A stretch of 64,000 nucleotides of DNA, taken from Scrofimicrobium sp. R131 (GTDB taxonomy: Bacteria > Actinomycetota > Actinomycetes > Actinomycetales > Actinomycetaceae). The position numbers were made by a program, and so were the translations under genes. Shown one piece after another: positions 35,060 through 44,649 of the stretch; positions within the stretch are counted from its first letter, which is position 1; the number at the start of each line of letters is the position of its first letter. The notes below the pieces were generated by a model. It was not told the DNA's origin, did no database searches, and worked only from the letters and a program-made list of their open reading frames with translations. The DNA is taken from contig NZ_CP138335.1 of the NCBI RefSeq assembly GCF_040256745.1, positions 1,240,001 to 1,304,000 on the forward strand, read 5' to 3'.

Positions 35060-35608
35060 GTGTCCAATACGCCTCCACAGTTCGTGGCCGCCCTCGCCTC
35101 CCTTCGCCGGGTGGCCCGGCCGGATTCGCTGACGTTCCGAGAGATCCCGGCGCCCCAACGGCTGGCCCCCTACTCGGCGGCGGTGGCGATCCAAACCGTG
35201 CAGGAACACGGGGGTCAACCCCTGGGACAGTCCACTTTCGTCATCCTCTACGATCCCGAGCAGGCGGAGATCTGGGGCAGCCCCCTGCGTCTGGTCGGTC
35301 AGCTTCGGACTCAGATTGACGAGGAGATGAGTTCCGATCCGCTCCTGGGAGAAGTCCTCTGGCTCGGCTTGAGGGATGAGTTGGGCGAGGCGGCCGAACT
35401 GCTGCTGGGAACGGTCACCCGAGAGATTTCCCAAACCTTTGGCGGCTTGGAGTTGCGTTCGTCGACTCTTAACATTGAGTTGCGGTGCTCCTGGAGTCCG
35501 GTTCAGGATGACTTGGCTCCGCACCTGGAGGCCTGGGGGAACTACCTGCTGCAGGTAGCTGCCATTCCCAGCGAAAACTACTTAGGATTTGAGGTTCACG
35601 ATGCCTGA
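35060..35608 (+). CDS. DUF3000 family protein
   Basis: 182 residues, start GTG. The family is restricted to Actinobacteria and has no known function. The present protein is acidic and soluble, with no signal peptide or metal motif. It overlaps the RNase D gene by 8 bases. The same pair, close to dxs, is found in Mycobacterium, suggesting a link to RNA processing or isoprenoid synthesis, but only by context. Confidence 0.85.
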   Translation: MSNTPPQFVAALASLRRVARPDSLTFREIPAPQRLAPYSAAVAIQTVQEHGGQPLGQSTFVILYDPEQAEIWGSPLRLVGQLRTQIDEEMSSDPLLGEVLWLGLRDELGEAAELLLGTVTREISQTFGGLELRSSTLNIELRCSWSPVQDDLAPHLEAWGNYLLQVAAIPSENYLGFEVHDA

Positions 35609-36764
35609 ACTGCCCGTACTGACCACCTTGGCAGACGGGGTACCCGAGGTCATCGATACCCAGCAGGGACTATCCGAGGCGATTGAACAGTTGGCCACCA
35701 GCCGAGCCTCGGTGGCGGTGGACACCGAGCGGGCGCAGGGTTTTCGCTACGGGGCCGAAGCGTGGCTGGTACAGATCCGCCGTGCGGACGTGGGCACGTT
35801 CCTGATCGACTCGCACGCACTCCCGAAACTGGCTGAGCTGAACGCGGTTTTGGACGCGCCCTGGATTTTCCATGCCGCCGGCCAGGACCTCCCCAGTCTG
35901 GCGGAACTGGACCTGGTTCCCCCCGCCCTGTTCGACACCGAGGTGGCGGCGCGCCTAACCGGAGTCCAGCACTTTTCCCTCCAGGGGGTGTGCGAGGAGG
36001 TGCTCGGGTTCTCCTTGGAAAAAGCTCACCAAAACGAAAACTGGTCGGTCCGGCCCCTGCCGCTCCCCTGGCTTCGCTACGCGGCCATGGACGTGGAGGT
36101 GCTCCCCCAACTGGAGACGGCGCTGACCGAGCGGCTGGAGGAACTGGGTCGGCTGGAGTGGGCCCGCCAGGAGTTTGACTACGAGCTAACCCACCCGATC
36201 AAGTCGAAAGCCCCCCGGTGGGAGAATCTGAAGGGAATTGGCAAGCTCCGTCGCCCCCAGGAACTGGCGATCGCCCGGGAACTGTGGACCACCCGGGAGG
36301 AGATCGCAGTCCGGACTGACGTTTCGCCCGGGCGGATTCTGAACGGGCGGGGCATTCTCGAGGCTGCCCTCCGGGACCCGCAGAATCGCCGTTCGCTCCA
36401 GCAGATCGAGTTTTTCCGGCGCCCGCAGGCCCGGCGCTACCTGGACGAGTGGTGGGAAGCGATTCGGCGGGCCCACTCCCTTCTGCCCGAGGAGATGCCC
36501 CACGGGCTCCCGGCGGGTGAGGGCATTCCCCCGGCCCGCCTGTGGAAGCGGCTGCGCCCCGAAGCTCAGGACCGGCTCCAGCAGGTGCGGGCCCTGGTCG
36601 AGCGAGCGGCCAAGCCGCTAGACCTGGCCCCCGAGGTGGTGCTCCTACCCGCGACCCAGCGCCTTCTCGCCTGGGAACCGCTGGACGATCTGGAACAGCG
36701 CCTAATTGAGGGAGAAGCTCGGCCCTGGCAGCGAGAGCTAATCCTGGCCGCTAGTAAGTCGTGA
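35601..36764 (+). CDS. rnd: Ribonuclease D-like 3'-5' exonuclease with HRDC domain
   Basis: 387 residues from the ATG at 35601. DEDDy exonuclease motifs: ExoI Asp and Glu in 'VAVDTERAQGFRYG', ExoII Asp in 'FHAAGQDLPSLAEL', ExoIII Tyr and Asp in 'LRYAAMDVEVLPQ'. An HRDC domain follows at about 205-285 and a second HRDC-like helical region near the C-terminus. Expected to trim tRNA and other stable RNA 3' ends. Its stop overlaps the convergent pflA gene by 14 bases. Confidence 0.92.
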   Translation: MPELPVLTTLADGVPEVIDTQQGLSEAIEQLATSRASVAVDTERAQGFRYGAEAWLVQIRRADVGTFLIDSHALPKLAELNAVLDAPWIFHAAGQDLPSLAELDLVPPALFDTEVAARLTGVQHFSLQGVCEEVLGFSLEKAHQNENWSVRPLPLPWLRYAAMDVEVLPQLETALTERLEELGRLEWARQEFDYELTHPIKSKAPRWENLKGIGKLRRPQELAIARELWTTREEIAVRTDVSPGRILNGRGILEAALRDPQNRRSLQQIEFFRRPQARRYLDEWWEAIRRAHSLLPEEMPHGLPAGEGIPPARLWKRLRPEAQDRLQQVRALVERAAKPLDLAPEVVLLPATQRLLAWEPLDDLEQRLIEGEARPWQRELILAASKS

Positions 36765-37641
36765 GACCGTGCTGGCGAAAGATTTGCCGCGCTGACTCAA
36801 CCGCTGCAGCCGAAGGTGGTTCGACCTCGGCCAGCTGATACTCCATCCCCAGTTCGTCCCACTTGTCGCGCCCCATCTGGTGAAATGGCAGCACCTCCAC
36901 CCGGGTGCAGGTGGAAATTTGCGCGGCCAACCGGGCCACCTCGGCGATGTTTTCCAGATCGTCGGTCACCCCGGGCACCAGCACAAACCGAACCCAGACC
37001 TCGACCCCGGCTCGCGCCAGGCGCTGCCCAAACGCCACCGTCGGCTCCAACCGGGCTCCGGTCACCTGCTGGTAGGTCGACCGGTGGCCCGACTTCAGGT
37101 CCAGCAGACACAGGTCCAGGTCGGCCAGCATCTCGTCAGTGCAACGCCAGCCCAGGTTTCCCGAGGTGTCGATCGCGGTGTGGATCCCGGCCGTCTTCGC
37201 GGCCCGCAAGATACGCGCCACCGCTTTGGGTTGCATCAGCGGTTCGCCGCCAGAGAGGGTAATTCCCCCGCCGGTGCGCGCAAAGATGCGGCGGTAGCGC
37301 AGCATCCGATCAATCAGGCTGGCCGTTTGAACCTGCTCGCCGCGCCGCATCTCCATCGTGTCCGGGTTGTGGCAGTACAGGCACCGCAGCGGACAGCCGG
37401 AGAAGAACACCGTCATCCGCGTGCCCGGGCCATCCACCGCGGTCACCAGTTCCCAGGAATGCACCGAAGCTACCGATCCGGTCCGGACCAGATTAACCAG
37501 GTCGCGGCGACTGTCCGGCAGCTCCGACTCAACTCCCGTCAGGCCCTGCCCCTGCGGCCGGGCGCTCGGGACGGAGGCCGGGGCCGGGCGATACTCTCCC
37601 GTAACCCCGTCCCCCGCCACCCGGAGGTCAGTAGTGGACAT
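36751..37641 (-). CDS. pflA: Pyruvate formate-lyase activating enzyme (radical SAM)
   Basis: 296 residues. The radical-SAM CxxxCxxC cluster motif is in 'CPLRCLYCHNPDTM' (near residues 83-90), and the GGE motif in 'ITLSGGEPLMQ'. The first 50 residues are a non-conserved extension; E. coli PflA is about 246 residues. It installs the glycyl radical on PflB. Its ATG shares one base with the pflB stop (TAATG), so the two are coupled. Confidence 0.94.
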   Translation of the reverse strand: MSTTDLRVAGDGVTGEYRPAPASVPSARPQGQGLTGVESELPDSRRDLVNLVRTGSVASVHSWELVTAVDGPGTRMTVFFSGCPLRCLYCHNPDTMEMRRGEQVQTASLIDRMLRYRRIFARTGGGITLSGGEPLMQPKAVARILRAAKTAGIHTAIDTSGNLGWRCTDEMLADLDLCLLDLKSGHRSTYQQVTGARLEPTVAFGQRLARAGVEVWVRFVLVPGVTDDLENIAEVARLAAQISTCTRVEVLPFHQMGRDKWDELGMEYQLAEVEPPSAAAVESARQIFRQHGLTTY

Positions 37642-39875
37642 TAGACGCGCTCGTGGAAGGTCCGCGAGATCACATCCAGCTGCTGCTCGCGCGTGAGGCG
37701 AACAAAGTTGACCGCGTAGCCGGAAACCCGGATGGTCAGCTGCGGGTAGTTCTGCGGGTTCTCCATCGCGTCGTACAGGGTGTCCCGGTTCAACACGTTC
37801 ACATTCATGTGGTAGCCCTGCTCCCCCATGTACGAGTCCAGCAGACCCACCAGGTTGACTTCCTGCTCGTCCAGGGTCCGGCCCAGGCCCGAGGGAACCA
37901 CGGTGTTGGTCAGTGAAATCCCATCTTGGGCCTGGTCGTAGGGCAGCTTGGCCACGGACAGCGCCGACGCCAACATCCCGTGCGTGTCCCGTCCGTTCAT
38001 CGGGTTGGCCCCGGGAGCGAAAGGTTCGCCCTGGCGCCGACCGTCCGGCGTGTTGCCGGTGTGCTTGCCGTAGACCACATTCGAGGTGATGGTCAGCACC
38101 GATTGGGTATGCTGCGAGTTGCGGTAGGTCGGCAGCGCCCGGATCTTGTTCATGAAGGACTCGACCAGCCCGACCGCAATCGCGTCCACCCGGTCGTCGT
38201 CGTTGCCGAACTTGGGGAAGTCTCCCTCGATCAGGTAGTCAACCACCAGTCCGGTCTCGTCCCGGACCGGGGTCACCTGCGCGTACTTGATCGCCGACAG
38301 CGAGTCCGCCGCCACCGACAGGCCGGCGATCCCGCAGGCCATCGTCCGCAGAATCTCCGTGTCGTGGAGGGCCATTTCGATCCGCTCGTAAGAGTACTTG
38401 TCGTGCATGTAGTGAATGCAGTTCAGCGCGTCGACGTAGGTCCGCGCCAGCCAGTCCAGCAGGCCGTCGAACTTGGTCCGAACGTCCTCGAAGTCCAGGG
38501 CGCCGTCCCCCACCGGCTCGCTGACGGGCGCCACCTGGCGGCCCGAAATCTCGTCACGGCCTCCGTTGATGGCATACAGCAGCGCCTTGGCCAGGTTCAC
38601 CCGGGCCCCAAAGAACTGCATCTGCTTGCCAATAGCCATGGCGGAGACACAGCAGGCGATCCCGGCGTCATCCCCCCAGGATTCCCGAATCAACGAGTCC
38701 GACTCGTACTGAATGGCGGAAGTCTCGATCGAAGCCCGAGCGCAGAACCGCTTGAACCCTTCGGGCAGCTGCTCAGACCAGAGCACAGTCAGGTTCGGTT
38801 CGGGCGCGGGACCCAGGTTGTACAGCGTCTGCAGCATCCGAAACGAGTTCTTCGTTACCAGGGTTCGGCCGTCGCACCCGTTGCCGCCGATCGTCTCGGT
38901 CACCCAGGTCGGATCGCCGGAGAACAGCGCGTCGTACTCGGGGGTGCGGAGGAAGCGGACGATCCGCAGCTTGATCACGAAGTCATCCATCAGCTCCTGA
39001 GCTTCGACTTCGGTCAGGCGCCCATCCTCCAGGTCCCGCTGCAGGTAGATGTCGAGGAAGGTGGAGGTCCGCCCCAGGCTCATGGCAGCGCCGTTTTGCT
39101 CCTTGACCGCAGCCAGGTAGGCAAAGTAGAGCCACTGGACCGCCTCGCGGGCCGAAGTGGCAGGACCGGAAATGTCATAGCCGTAGGAGGTGGCCATCTC
39201 TTTCAGCTCCTGGAGCGCCCGAATCTGCTCGGCCAACTCCTCGCGCAACTGGATCACGTCGTCGGTGGAGAACCGGTCGTCCAGCTCCGCCTTGTCCGCC
39301 TGCTTTGCCTCGATCAGTCGGTCCACCCCGTAGAGGGCAACCCGGCGGTAGTCGCCAATGATTCGGCCCCGCCCGTAGGCGTCGGGCAGGCCGGTGACAA
39401 TGTGGGAGGAACGAGCCGCACGCACGCTCTTCGGGTAGACGTCAAACACGCCCTGGTTGTGCGTCTTCCGGTAGACGGTGAAAATCTCTTTGATGATCGG
39501 GTCTACTTCGTAGCCGTAGGTCAGCAGGGCGTTCTCGACCATCCGCCAGCCACCGTTAGGAATCATGGCCCGCTTGAGCGGCGCGTCAGTTTGGAGGCCC
39601 ACAATCAGGTTGTCATCAGCACTGATGTAACCCGGCTCGTGCGAGGTGATTCGGCCCGGGACGTGATTGTCGATGTCGAAGACGCCGCGCTCACGCTCCG
39701 CCGGGAACAGCCCGCACAAAGTCTCCCAAACCCGCTGGGTTCGATCCGTCGGACCGGCCAGGAACGAGTCGTCACCCTCGTACGGGGTGTAGTTCTCCTG
39801 GACAAAATCTCGCACATCGATGGTTTTCTCCCACCGACCCGTTTTGAACCCAGTCCACGCAGTAATGGTCGCCAT
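37641..39875 (-). CDS. pflB: Formate C-acetyltransferase (pyruvate formate-lyase)
   Basis: Non-oxidative cleavage of pyruvate to acetyl-CoA and formate in anaerobic metabolism. 744 residues from the ATG at 39875 (AGGGAG upstream). The active-site Cys-Cys pair is in '[14 protein letters not shown]' (about 407-408), and the glycyl-radical site in '[13 protein letters not shown]' near residue 719. The radical makes the enzyme oxygen-sensitive, so the cell probably ferments under low oxygen. A 175-base AT-richer gap precedes it, with no regulator site I can name. Confidence 0.96.
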   Translation of the reverse strand: MATITAWTGFKTGRWEKTIDVRDFVQENYTPYEGDDSFLAGPTDRTQRVWETLCGLFPAERERGVFDIDNHVPGRITSHEPGYISADDNLIVGLQTDAPLKRAMIPNGGWRMVENALLTYGYEVDPIIKEIFTVYRKTHNQGVFDVYPKSVRAARSSHIVTGLPDAYGRGRIIGDYRRVALYGVDRLIEAKQADKAELDDRFSTDDVIQLREELAEQIRALQELKEMATSYGYDISGPATSAREAVQWLYFAYLAAVKEQNGAAMSLGRTSTFLDIYLQRDLEDGRLTEVEAQELMDDFVIKLRIVRFLRTPEYDALFSGDPTWVTETIGGNGCDGRTLVTKNSFRMLQTLYNLGPAPEPNLTVLWSEQLPEGFKRFCARASIETSAIQYESDSLIRESWGDDAGIACCVSAMAIGKQMQFFGARVNLAKALLYAINGGRDEISGRQVAPVSEPVGDGALDFEDVRTKFDGLLDWLARTYVDALNCIHYMHDKYSYERIEMALHDTEILRTMACGIAGLSVAADSLSAIKYAQVTPVRDETGLVVDYLIEGDFPKFGNDDDRVDAIAVGLVESFMNKIRALPTYRNSQHTQSVLTITSNVVYGKHTGNTPDGRRQGEPFAPGANPMNGRDTHGMLASALSVAKLPYDQAQDGISLTNTVVPSGLGRTLDEQEVNLVGLLDSYMGEQGYHMNVNVLNRDTLYDAMENPQNYPQLTIRVSGYAVNFVRLTREQQLDVISRTFHERV

Positions 39876-40050
39876 GGTGACTCCCTTTTGTCGCTCAGAC
39901 GGGAGGTTTTCCCGCTGCTTCAAGCTTATGAATAAATACTTGAGCAGTCGTGATAATTATGGGTGCTGGTCCTCACACACGGACGTGAAACCGCTCCATT
40001 TCAACCCTATGCGAACTGTGCCACAATCTAGTTGGGGACTAATGGCCCAA
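39876..40050 (-). promoter_or_regulatory. pflB upstream region
   Basis: This 175-base gap between dxs and pflB is the likely control region for pflBA. A weak promoter-like pair TTATCA-N16-TATTCA can be seen near 39928-39956. An imperfect TCAAG...CTTGA inverted repeat flanks it. I see no clear FNR, CRP or Rex palindrome. Confidence 0.3.
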
Positions 40051-41922
40051 TTAAATATTTCTCGATATCGAGCTTCTTAATAGTGCGGATTCTACCGCTT
40101 CAACCAATCCGGCCGAATCGAGTCCCAAGCGAGCCAGGATCTCCTCGCGTTTTCCCTGCGCTTGGAATTCGCGGGGGACCCCGCGGACCAGCACCGGTAC
40201 CTGTGTTTGGCGGGCCAGTTCGGATCCGACGCCGCCGACCTCAAGTCCGTCCTCAGCCGAGACGACCACCCGGTACGAGTTGGCTACCTCCACCAGCTCG
40301 GGGGCGACCGGTAGCACCCAGCGCGGGTCCAGAACGTCGGCCTCAATCCCCCGGGACTTCAGTTCCTGCGCCGCCTCCACCGCATAGTGCGCGAGCGGGC
40401 CGAGCGCCACCAGGAGCACGTCGGCCTCCCGGCCGCGGTAGAGGTAGTCGCCAGCGGCGGAAGTTTCGGCCACCGCCAGGTCCGGCGGCAGGGCTCCCTT
40501 CGGGTAGCGGAGCAGGGTCGGGCCGGAGCTGTCGCCCACCGCCTCGTCCAGTTCAGCCCGCAAAGTGGCGCCGTCTCGCGGAACTGCTACCCGGAGCCCG
40601 GGCACCATCGCGGCCAGCGACAGGTCCCACATCCCGTTGTGCGACGGGCCGTCGTCGCCGGTAATGCCCGCGCGATCGAGCACCACGGTCACCGGGGCTC
40701 GGTGCAGGGCCACGTCCATGAGCAGCTGATCAAAAGCCCGATTCAGGAAGGTCGCGTAGAGGGCCACCACCGGGTGCGCCCCGGCAAACGCCATCCCGGC
40801 GGCCGAGGTGAGGGCGTGCTGCTCCGCAATACCCACGTCCACCACCCGATCCGGGAACCGATTGGCCAGGGGTTGGAGGCCAACCGGCGCCTTCATTGCG
40901 GCGGTAATGCCGACCACATCCGGGTTCCGCTCGGCCAACTCCACGATCTCCTGAGCAAACACCGCCGTCCAGCCAAACCGCTGCGGAGCCACCGGTAGAC
41001 CGGTCTCCGGGTGAATTTTCCCCACCGCGTGGAACCGGTCCGAGACGTCCTCTTCGGCCGGCACGTAGCCTCGTCCCTTCTCCGTGATGACGTGGACGAT
41101 CACCGGGCCGCCGAAGCTCTTGGCCAGCTCCAGGTTGTACTCCACCGCAATCAGGTCGTGGCCGTCAATCGGACCCAGGTATTTCAGCCCCAGTTCCTCG
41201 AACAGCACCTGGGGGGCTAGGACATCCTTGATTCCGGCTTTCAGCCCGTGCAGTGCCTCAAACGCGGCCCGCCCCGGCTCGCCCAGGGAAAGGAGCTTCC
41301 GCTTCCCCCAGGCCAGCGAGCGCTCATAGTGCTCAGAGGTCCGCAGCCCCGCCAGGTGGCGAGCCATTCCGCCGACCGTCGGCTCGTAGGAACGGCCGTT
41401 GTCATTGACCACCACAACCAGCGATCGATCCTGATCCTCGGCCATATCGTTTAGCGCTTCCCAGGCCATTCCCCCCGTCAGGGCGCCGTCGCCAATCACG
41501 GCCACCACCGACCCGGCCTGACCCCGGCGGCGGCGCTCGCGAGAGACACCGTCAGCCCAGGAAATCGCGGTCGACGCGTGAGAGTTCTCCACCACGTCGT
41601 GAGCCGACTCGGCCCGCGACGGGTACCCGGACAGTCCGCCCGGCTGGCGCAGCTGGGTGAAGTCTTTGCGTCCGGTCAGCAGCTTGTGAACGTACGCCTG
41701 GTGGCCGGTGTCCCAAATGATGGTGTCGCGCGGAGAGTCGAACACCCGGTGCAGTGCCAGGGTCAACTCAACCACCCCCAGGTTGGGCCCCAGGTGACCC
41801 CCTGTCTTGGCCACCGACTCGATCAAATAGGCCCGAATTTGCTCGGCCAAACTCACCAGCTCAGCGGCGGTAAGAGAGTCGAGGTCACGGGGGGTTTGGA
41901 TCCGGTCCAGTAAGCTGCGCAT
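40051..41922 (-). CDS. dxs: 1-deoxy-D-xylulose-5-phosphate synthase
   Basis: First enzyme of the MEP isoprenoid pathway; condenses pyruvate and glyceraldehyde 3-phosphate with thiamine diphosphate. 623 residues. The TPP motif 'GDGALTGGMAWEALN' is near residues 147-161, with 'HVITEKGRGY' and the catalytic region 'VDVGIAEQHALTSAAGMA'. No Shine-Dalgarno sequence precedes the ATG, but TAGACT lies 6 bases upstream, so translation is probably leaderless. Confidence 0.96.
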   Translation of the reverse strand: MRSLLDRIQTPRDLDSLTAAELVSLAEQIRAYLIESVAKTGGHLGPNLGVVELTLALHRVFDSPRDTIIWDTGHQAYVHKLLTGRKDFTQLRQPGGLSGYPSRAESAHDVVENSHASTAISWADGVSRERRRRGQAGSVVAVIGDGALTGGMAWEALNDMAEDQDRSLVVVVNDNGRSYEPTVGGMARHLAGLRTSEHYERSLAWGKRKLLSLGEPGRAAFEALHGLKAGIKDVLAPQVLFEELGLKYLGPIDGHDLIAVEYNLELAKSFGGPVIVHVITEKGRGYVPAEEDVSDRFHAVGKIHPETGLPVAPQRFGWTAVFAQEIVELAERNPDVVGITAAMKAPVGLQPLANRFPDRVVDVGIAEQHALTSAAGMAFAGAHPVVALYATFLNRAFDQLLMDVALHRAPVTVVLDRAGITGDDGPSHNGMWDLSLAAMVPGLRVAVPRDGATLRAELDEAVGDSSGPTLLRYPKGALPPDLAVAETSAAGDYLYRGREADVLLVALGPLAHYAVEAAQELKSRGIEADVLDPRWVLPVAPELVEVANSYRVVVSAEDGLEVGGVGSELARQTQVPVLVRGVPREFQAQGKREEILARLGLDSAGLVEAVESALLRSSISRNI

Positions 41923-41928
41923 AGGTCG

Positions 41929-41934
41929 AGTCTA
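41929..41934 (-). promoter_or_regulatory. -10 element of a leaderless promoter for dxs
   Basis: TAGACT on the minus strand, ending 6 bases before the ATG at 41922. No acceptable -35 at 16-18 bases. Confidence 0.5.
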
Positions 41935-42028
41935 GTCAAGCATCACAGTTTTTCTATTCCCGATGTGCAACTACGTAATCAACTAGACTTGTCGCTGTTA
42001 GTACCGACCGCCAAAGATGAGGCAAGCG

Positions 42029-44056
42029 ATGAGCAAAGAAGTTGCATCCTACGGTTCCTGGATTTCTCCCGTAACCGCACAGAGCTACGCGGGTCGCTCG
42101 GTGACCCTCACCCAGCTCCGAATGGACGGACCCGACATCTACTGGGTCGAAGGCAGTCCGCGCCGCGAAGGCCGAAAGGTCCTGCTGCGACGCAATGCTC
42201 TGGGGCAAACCGGTGAGGTGCTCCCGCTGCTGGAGGGCTCCCGCCTCGTCCACGTCGCCACCCGGGTGCACGAGTTTGGCGGGCGCGCCTACGCGATCAA
42301 GAACGGACGGATCGTCGTGTCAAACGGCACTGACGACCGGGTCTACTACTTCGACACGCGGACCCTGCGGGCCCAACTGGTGCCGCTGACGCAGCTGGAC
42401 AAGTGCCGCTACGGCGACTTCGAGATCGACGAGGCTCGGGGCGTCGTCTACGCCGTCTGTGAGGACCACACCGACCCCGATCACGTCCAGCATTCCCTGG
42501 TGGCAATTCCGCTGGATGGGTCCGGGGCACGCGACACCTCGAAGATTCGCACCATCTGCGACCAGACCGACTTCGTCTCGTCGCCCACCCTGTCCCCCGA
42601 CGGGTCCAAGCTGGCGTGGGTCACCTGGAACCGGCCCGAGTTGCCGTGGACCAAGTCCGAGCTGCGCGTTGCCGCTATGAATGCGGCCGGCGAACCGTTC
42701 AAGCAGGTCACCCTGGTGGATCGACCCGACGTGGCCGTGACCGAGCCCCGATGGACGTTTGCCGGCGACCTGATCCACATTGACGACTCCAGCGGTCATG
42801 CGAACCTGTACCGCACCGAGGGGTTCACTACCAACGATGGCGAGCCGCAGGATGCCTGGGCGACCAGGTTGCGGACGCGGGTCCTACACCCGGGTCCCCG
42901 CAGCTTCACCACGCCCCGCTGGCACCTGGGTCTGCACAGCTTCGACGTGCTGGACAACGACCACCTGATCTGCTCGTGGGCTGAAGACTCCCAGTGGCAC
43001 CTGGGCACCATTCAGCTTTCGAACGGGTTGATGGAAGAGTGGGACACCGGCTGGTGGCCGATTGGCAACGTGGCGGCCAGCGAGGGCCGGGTCGTCTTTG
43101 TCGGCGACTCTTCGACCCACTACCCCGCGATCGTCCGAGTCGACAATGCCGCGGTGAAGGTGGTCCGGACCTCGAACGAGGCCGAGATCGACCAGGACTA
43201 CAACTCTCGCGCGGAGCACGTGACCTGGACGGCCCGGGACGGCCTGAAGGTGCACGGGTTCTACTACCCGCCGAACAACCCCCAGTTCACCGGCCCCGAA
43301 GACGAACTGCCACCGCTGATTACCATGGTCCACTCCGGGCCTGCGAACGCTGCGCTCCCGGGCTTGTCCCTGGCCAAGCAGTACTGGACCACCCGCGGAT
43401 TTGCGGTGCTGGACGTCAACTACCGGGGTTCGACCGCGCTCGGGCGCAAGTACCGCGAATCCTTGAACGGCCAGTTTGGCGTGGCCGAGGTGGCCGACAT
43501 TGTGGACGGCGTCAACTGGTTGGCAGAGCAGAAACTTATCGACTCCAAGCGGGTGGCGATTGCCGGTTCGGGAACCGGGGGCTTCACGGTGATGGCGGCG
43601 CTGGAGTCGACCGAAGTATTTTCGGCCGGCACTTCCCGCTACGGCTATTTGGATCTGCGCCGGACCCTCACCCACGCGCCCATCGTCGACGCCGACTACC
43701 TGCGGCGGCTGATGGACTCCTCGGACAGCTCCGACCCGGTCTGGGCTGAGCGCTCGCCGATCAATCAGCTGGCCCGGGTGAATGCCCCGGTTCTGCTGAT
43801 GGGCGGCGCCAACGATCCAATCGTCACCCCGGACGAAATTGAAGAGGTGTACCAGAAGCTGGTCGACAGCGGCAAGGAAGTTGCGAAAGTCATCTTTGAC
43901 AATGAGGGTCACGGGTTCGTTCGGGCCGACACCCTCGAGTCGGCCTGGCGGACCGAGTTGGCGTTCTACGCGGACATCTGGGGCATTGAGTTGCAGCACC
44001 CGGTGCCGGTAGAGATCGCCAACCGCGGTTCGCGTCCGGTCGTCAACCCCGTTTAG
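42029..44056 (+). CDS. S9-family (prolyl oligopeptidase-like) protein lacking the usual nucleophile Ser
   Basis: 675 residues from the ATG at 42029 (GAGG 7 bases upstream). The N-terminal half is a beta-propeller-like domain with repeated 'SPDGSKLAWVTW'-type blades, and the C-terminal alpha/beta-hydrolase domain starts near residue 410. The domain keeps 'YRGSTALGRKYRE', Asp596 in 'GGANDPIV' and His628 in 'NEGHGFV'. The nucleophile elbow, normally GGSAGG, reads AGSGTGG: the position of the catalytic Ser is Gly515 and a Ser sits one place earlier (514). There is no signal peptide, so the protein is cytoplasmic. It may be an inactive or altered peptidase. The next gene ends 4 bases away on the opposite strand. 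Confidence 0.85.
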   Translation: MSKEVASYGSWISPVTAQSYAGRSVTLTQLRMDGPDIYWVEGSPRREGRKVLLRRNALGQTGEVLPLLEGSRLVHVATRVHEFGGRAYAIKNGRIVVSNGTDDRVYYFDTRTLRAQLVPLTQLDKCRYGDFEIDEARGVVYAVCEDHTDPDHVQHSLVAIPLDGSGARDTSKIRTICDQTDFVSSPTLSPDGSKLAWVTWNRPELPWTKSELRVAAMNAAGEPFKQVTLVDRPDVAVTEPRWTFAGDLIHIDDSSGHANLYRTEGFTTNDGEPQDAWATRLRTRVLHPGPRSFTTPRWHLGLHSFDVLDNDHLICSWAEDSQWHLGTIQLSNGLMEEWDTGWWPIGNVAASEGRVVFVGDSSTHYPAIVRVDNAAVKVVRTSNEAEIDQDYNSRAEHVTWTARDGLKVHGFYYPPNNPQFTGPEDELPPLITMVHSGPANAALPGLSLAKQYWTTRGFAVLDVNYRGSTALGRKYRESLNGQFGVAEVADIVDGVNWLAEQKLIDSKRVAIAGSGTGGFTVMAALESTEVFSAGTSRYGYLDLRRTLTHAPIVDADYLRRLMDSSDSSDPVWAERSPINQLARVNAPVLLMGGANDPIVTPDEIEEVYQKLVDSGKEVAKVIFDNEGHGFVRADTLESAWRTELAFYADIWGIELQHPVPVEIANRGSRPVVNPV

Positions 44057-44060
44057 CGGC

Positions 44061-44435
44061 CTAGGCTGCCCGGTCGGAGCTGAACAGCTTCGGCAGGGCA
44101 GCCGTGCCGACGGCCGTTACCAGCCAAACTATCAGCGTCGCCAGCACCCAGGTGCCGGCCCCCCGGATGGTCATCCCGCTGACCACGAACGTGCCCACCA
44201 GCAGGGAGACGAAGACGGAAATGAGTCCAACCCCGCCAACCAGCACGGAAGCGTAGCGGTCCACCACCTTTTCAATTAGGGGCGATAGCACAGCCTGCGC
44301 CACCGCGAAGACCACGATCGCCAGGATAAAGCCCCAAAGGGTGAACCTGAAGCCGTCCAGTAGCCACTGGGCAATGAAAAGCCCCAGGGCTGACGAACCG
44401 AGAAAGACAACTAGTTTGCTGAGAATCTTGCCCAT
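44061..44435 (-). CDS. Small four-helix membrane protein (phage-holin-like superfamily)
   Basis: 124 residues with four hydrophobic helices (about 5-25, 33-54, 66-86 and 92-115) and few charges. The pattern fits the small 'phage holin family / membrane protein of unknown function' found in actinobacterial genomes, but no specific motif is present and a phage role is unlikely in this chromosomal setting. A clear GTTAGGAGG ribosome-binding site precedes the ATG. Confidence 0.65.
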   Translation of the reverse strand: MGKILSKLVVFLGSSALGLFIAQWLLDGFRFTLWGFILAIVVFAVAQAVLSPLIEKVVDRYASVLVGGVGLISVFVSLLVGTFVVSGMTIRGAGTWVLATLIVWLVTAVGTAALPKLFSSDRAA

Positions 44436-44455
44436 GCGAGCCTCCTAACCCATCT

Positions 44456-44599
44456 TCACCAGGGCTGGTGAAGTTCCTGCTCAATGTACTGGACTAAAGG
44501 GCTTTGGGCGAGCGCAAACCGGCGCTTAATCTCATGTGCAGTTTCTCGGGTCCAGTTGCCGTCCCCTCCCGTCCCGGTTTCCGCTCCGAGTGCGTCCAC
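44456..44599 (-). CDS. Possible small protein, 47 residues
   Basis: An open frame from a GTG at 44599 to TGA at 44456, ending about 6 bases before the ribosome-binding site of the membrane-protein gene. The translated C-terminal part ('NWTRETAHEIKRRF', 'SPLVQYIEQELHQPW') is amphipathic and looks protein-like. The start has no good ribosome-binding site and I recognise no family. It may instead be noncoding leader. Confidence 0.25.
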   Translation of the reverse strand: MDALGAETGTGGDGNWTRETAHEIKRRFALAQSPLVQYIEQELHQPW

Positions 44600-44615
44600 A
44601 CCCCCGGTGTTTCCA

Positions 44616-44643
44616 TTGCCCAATCTCCGCGGGGGCCTAAGAT
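44616..44643 (+). promoter_or_regulatory. Promoter of the YciI-like gene (leaderless)
   Basis: TTGCCC (44616-44621), a 16-base spacer, and TAAGAT (44638-44643), 6 bases before the ATG at 44650. Transcription would start at the ATG itself. Confidence 0.45.
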
Positions 44644-44649
44644 AGGGAC

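Noticed and set aside
37926-39935. A 669-codon open frame antisense to pflB
   Set aside because: Same reasoning: opposite an intact pflB with all catalytic residues, no recognisable domain, no start signal.
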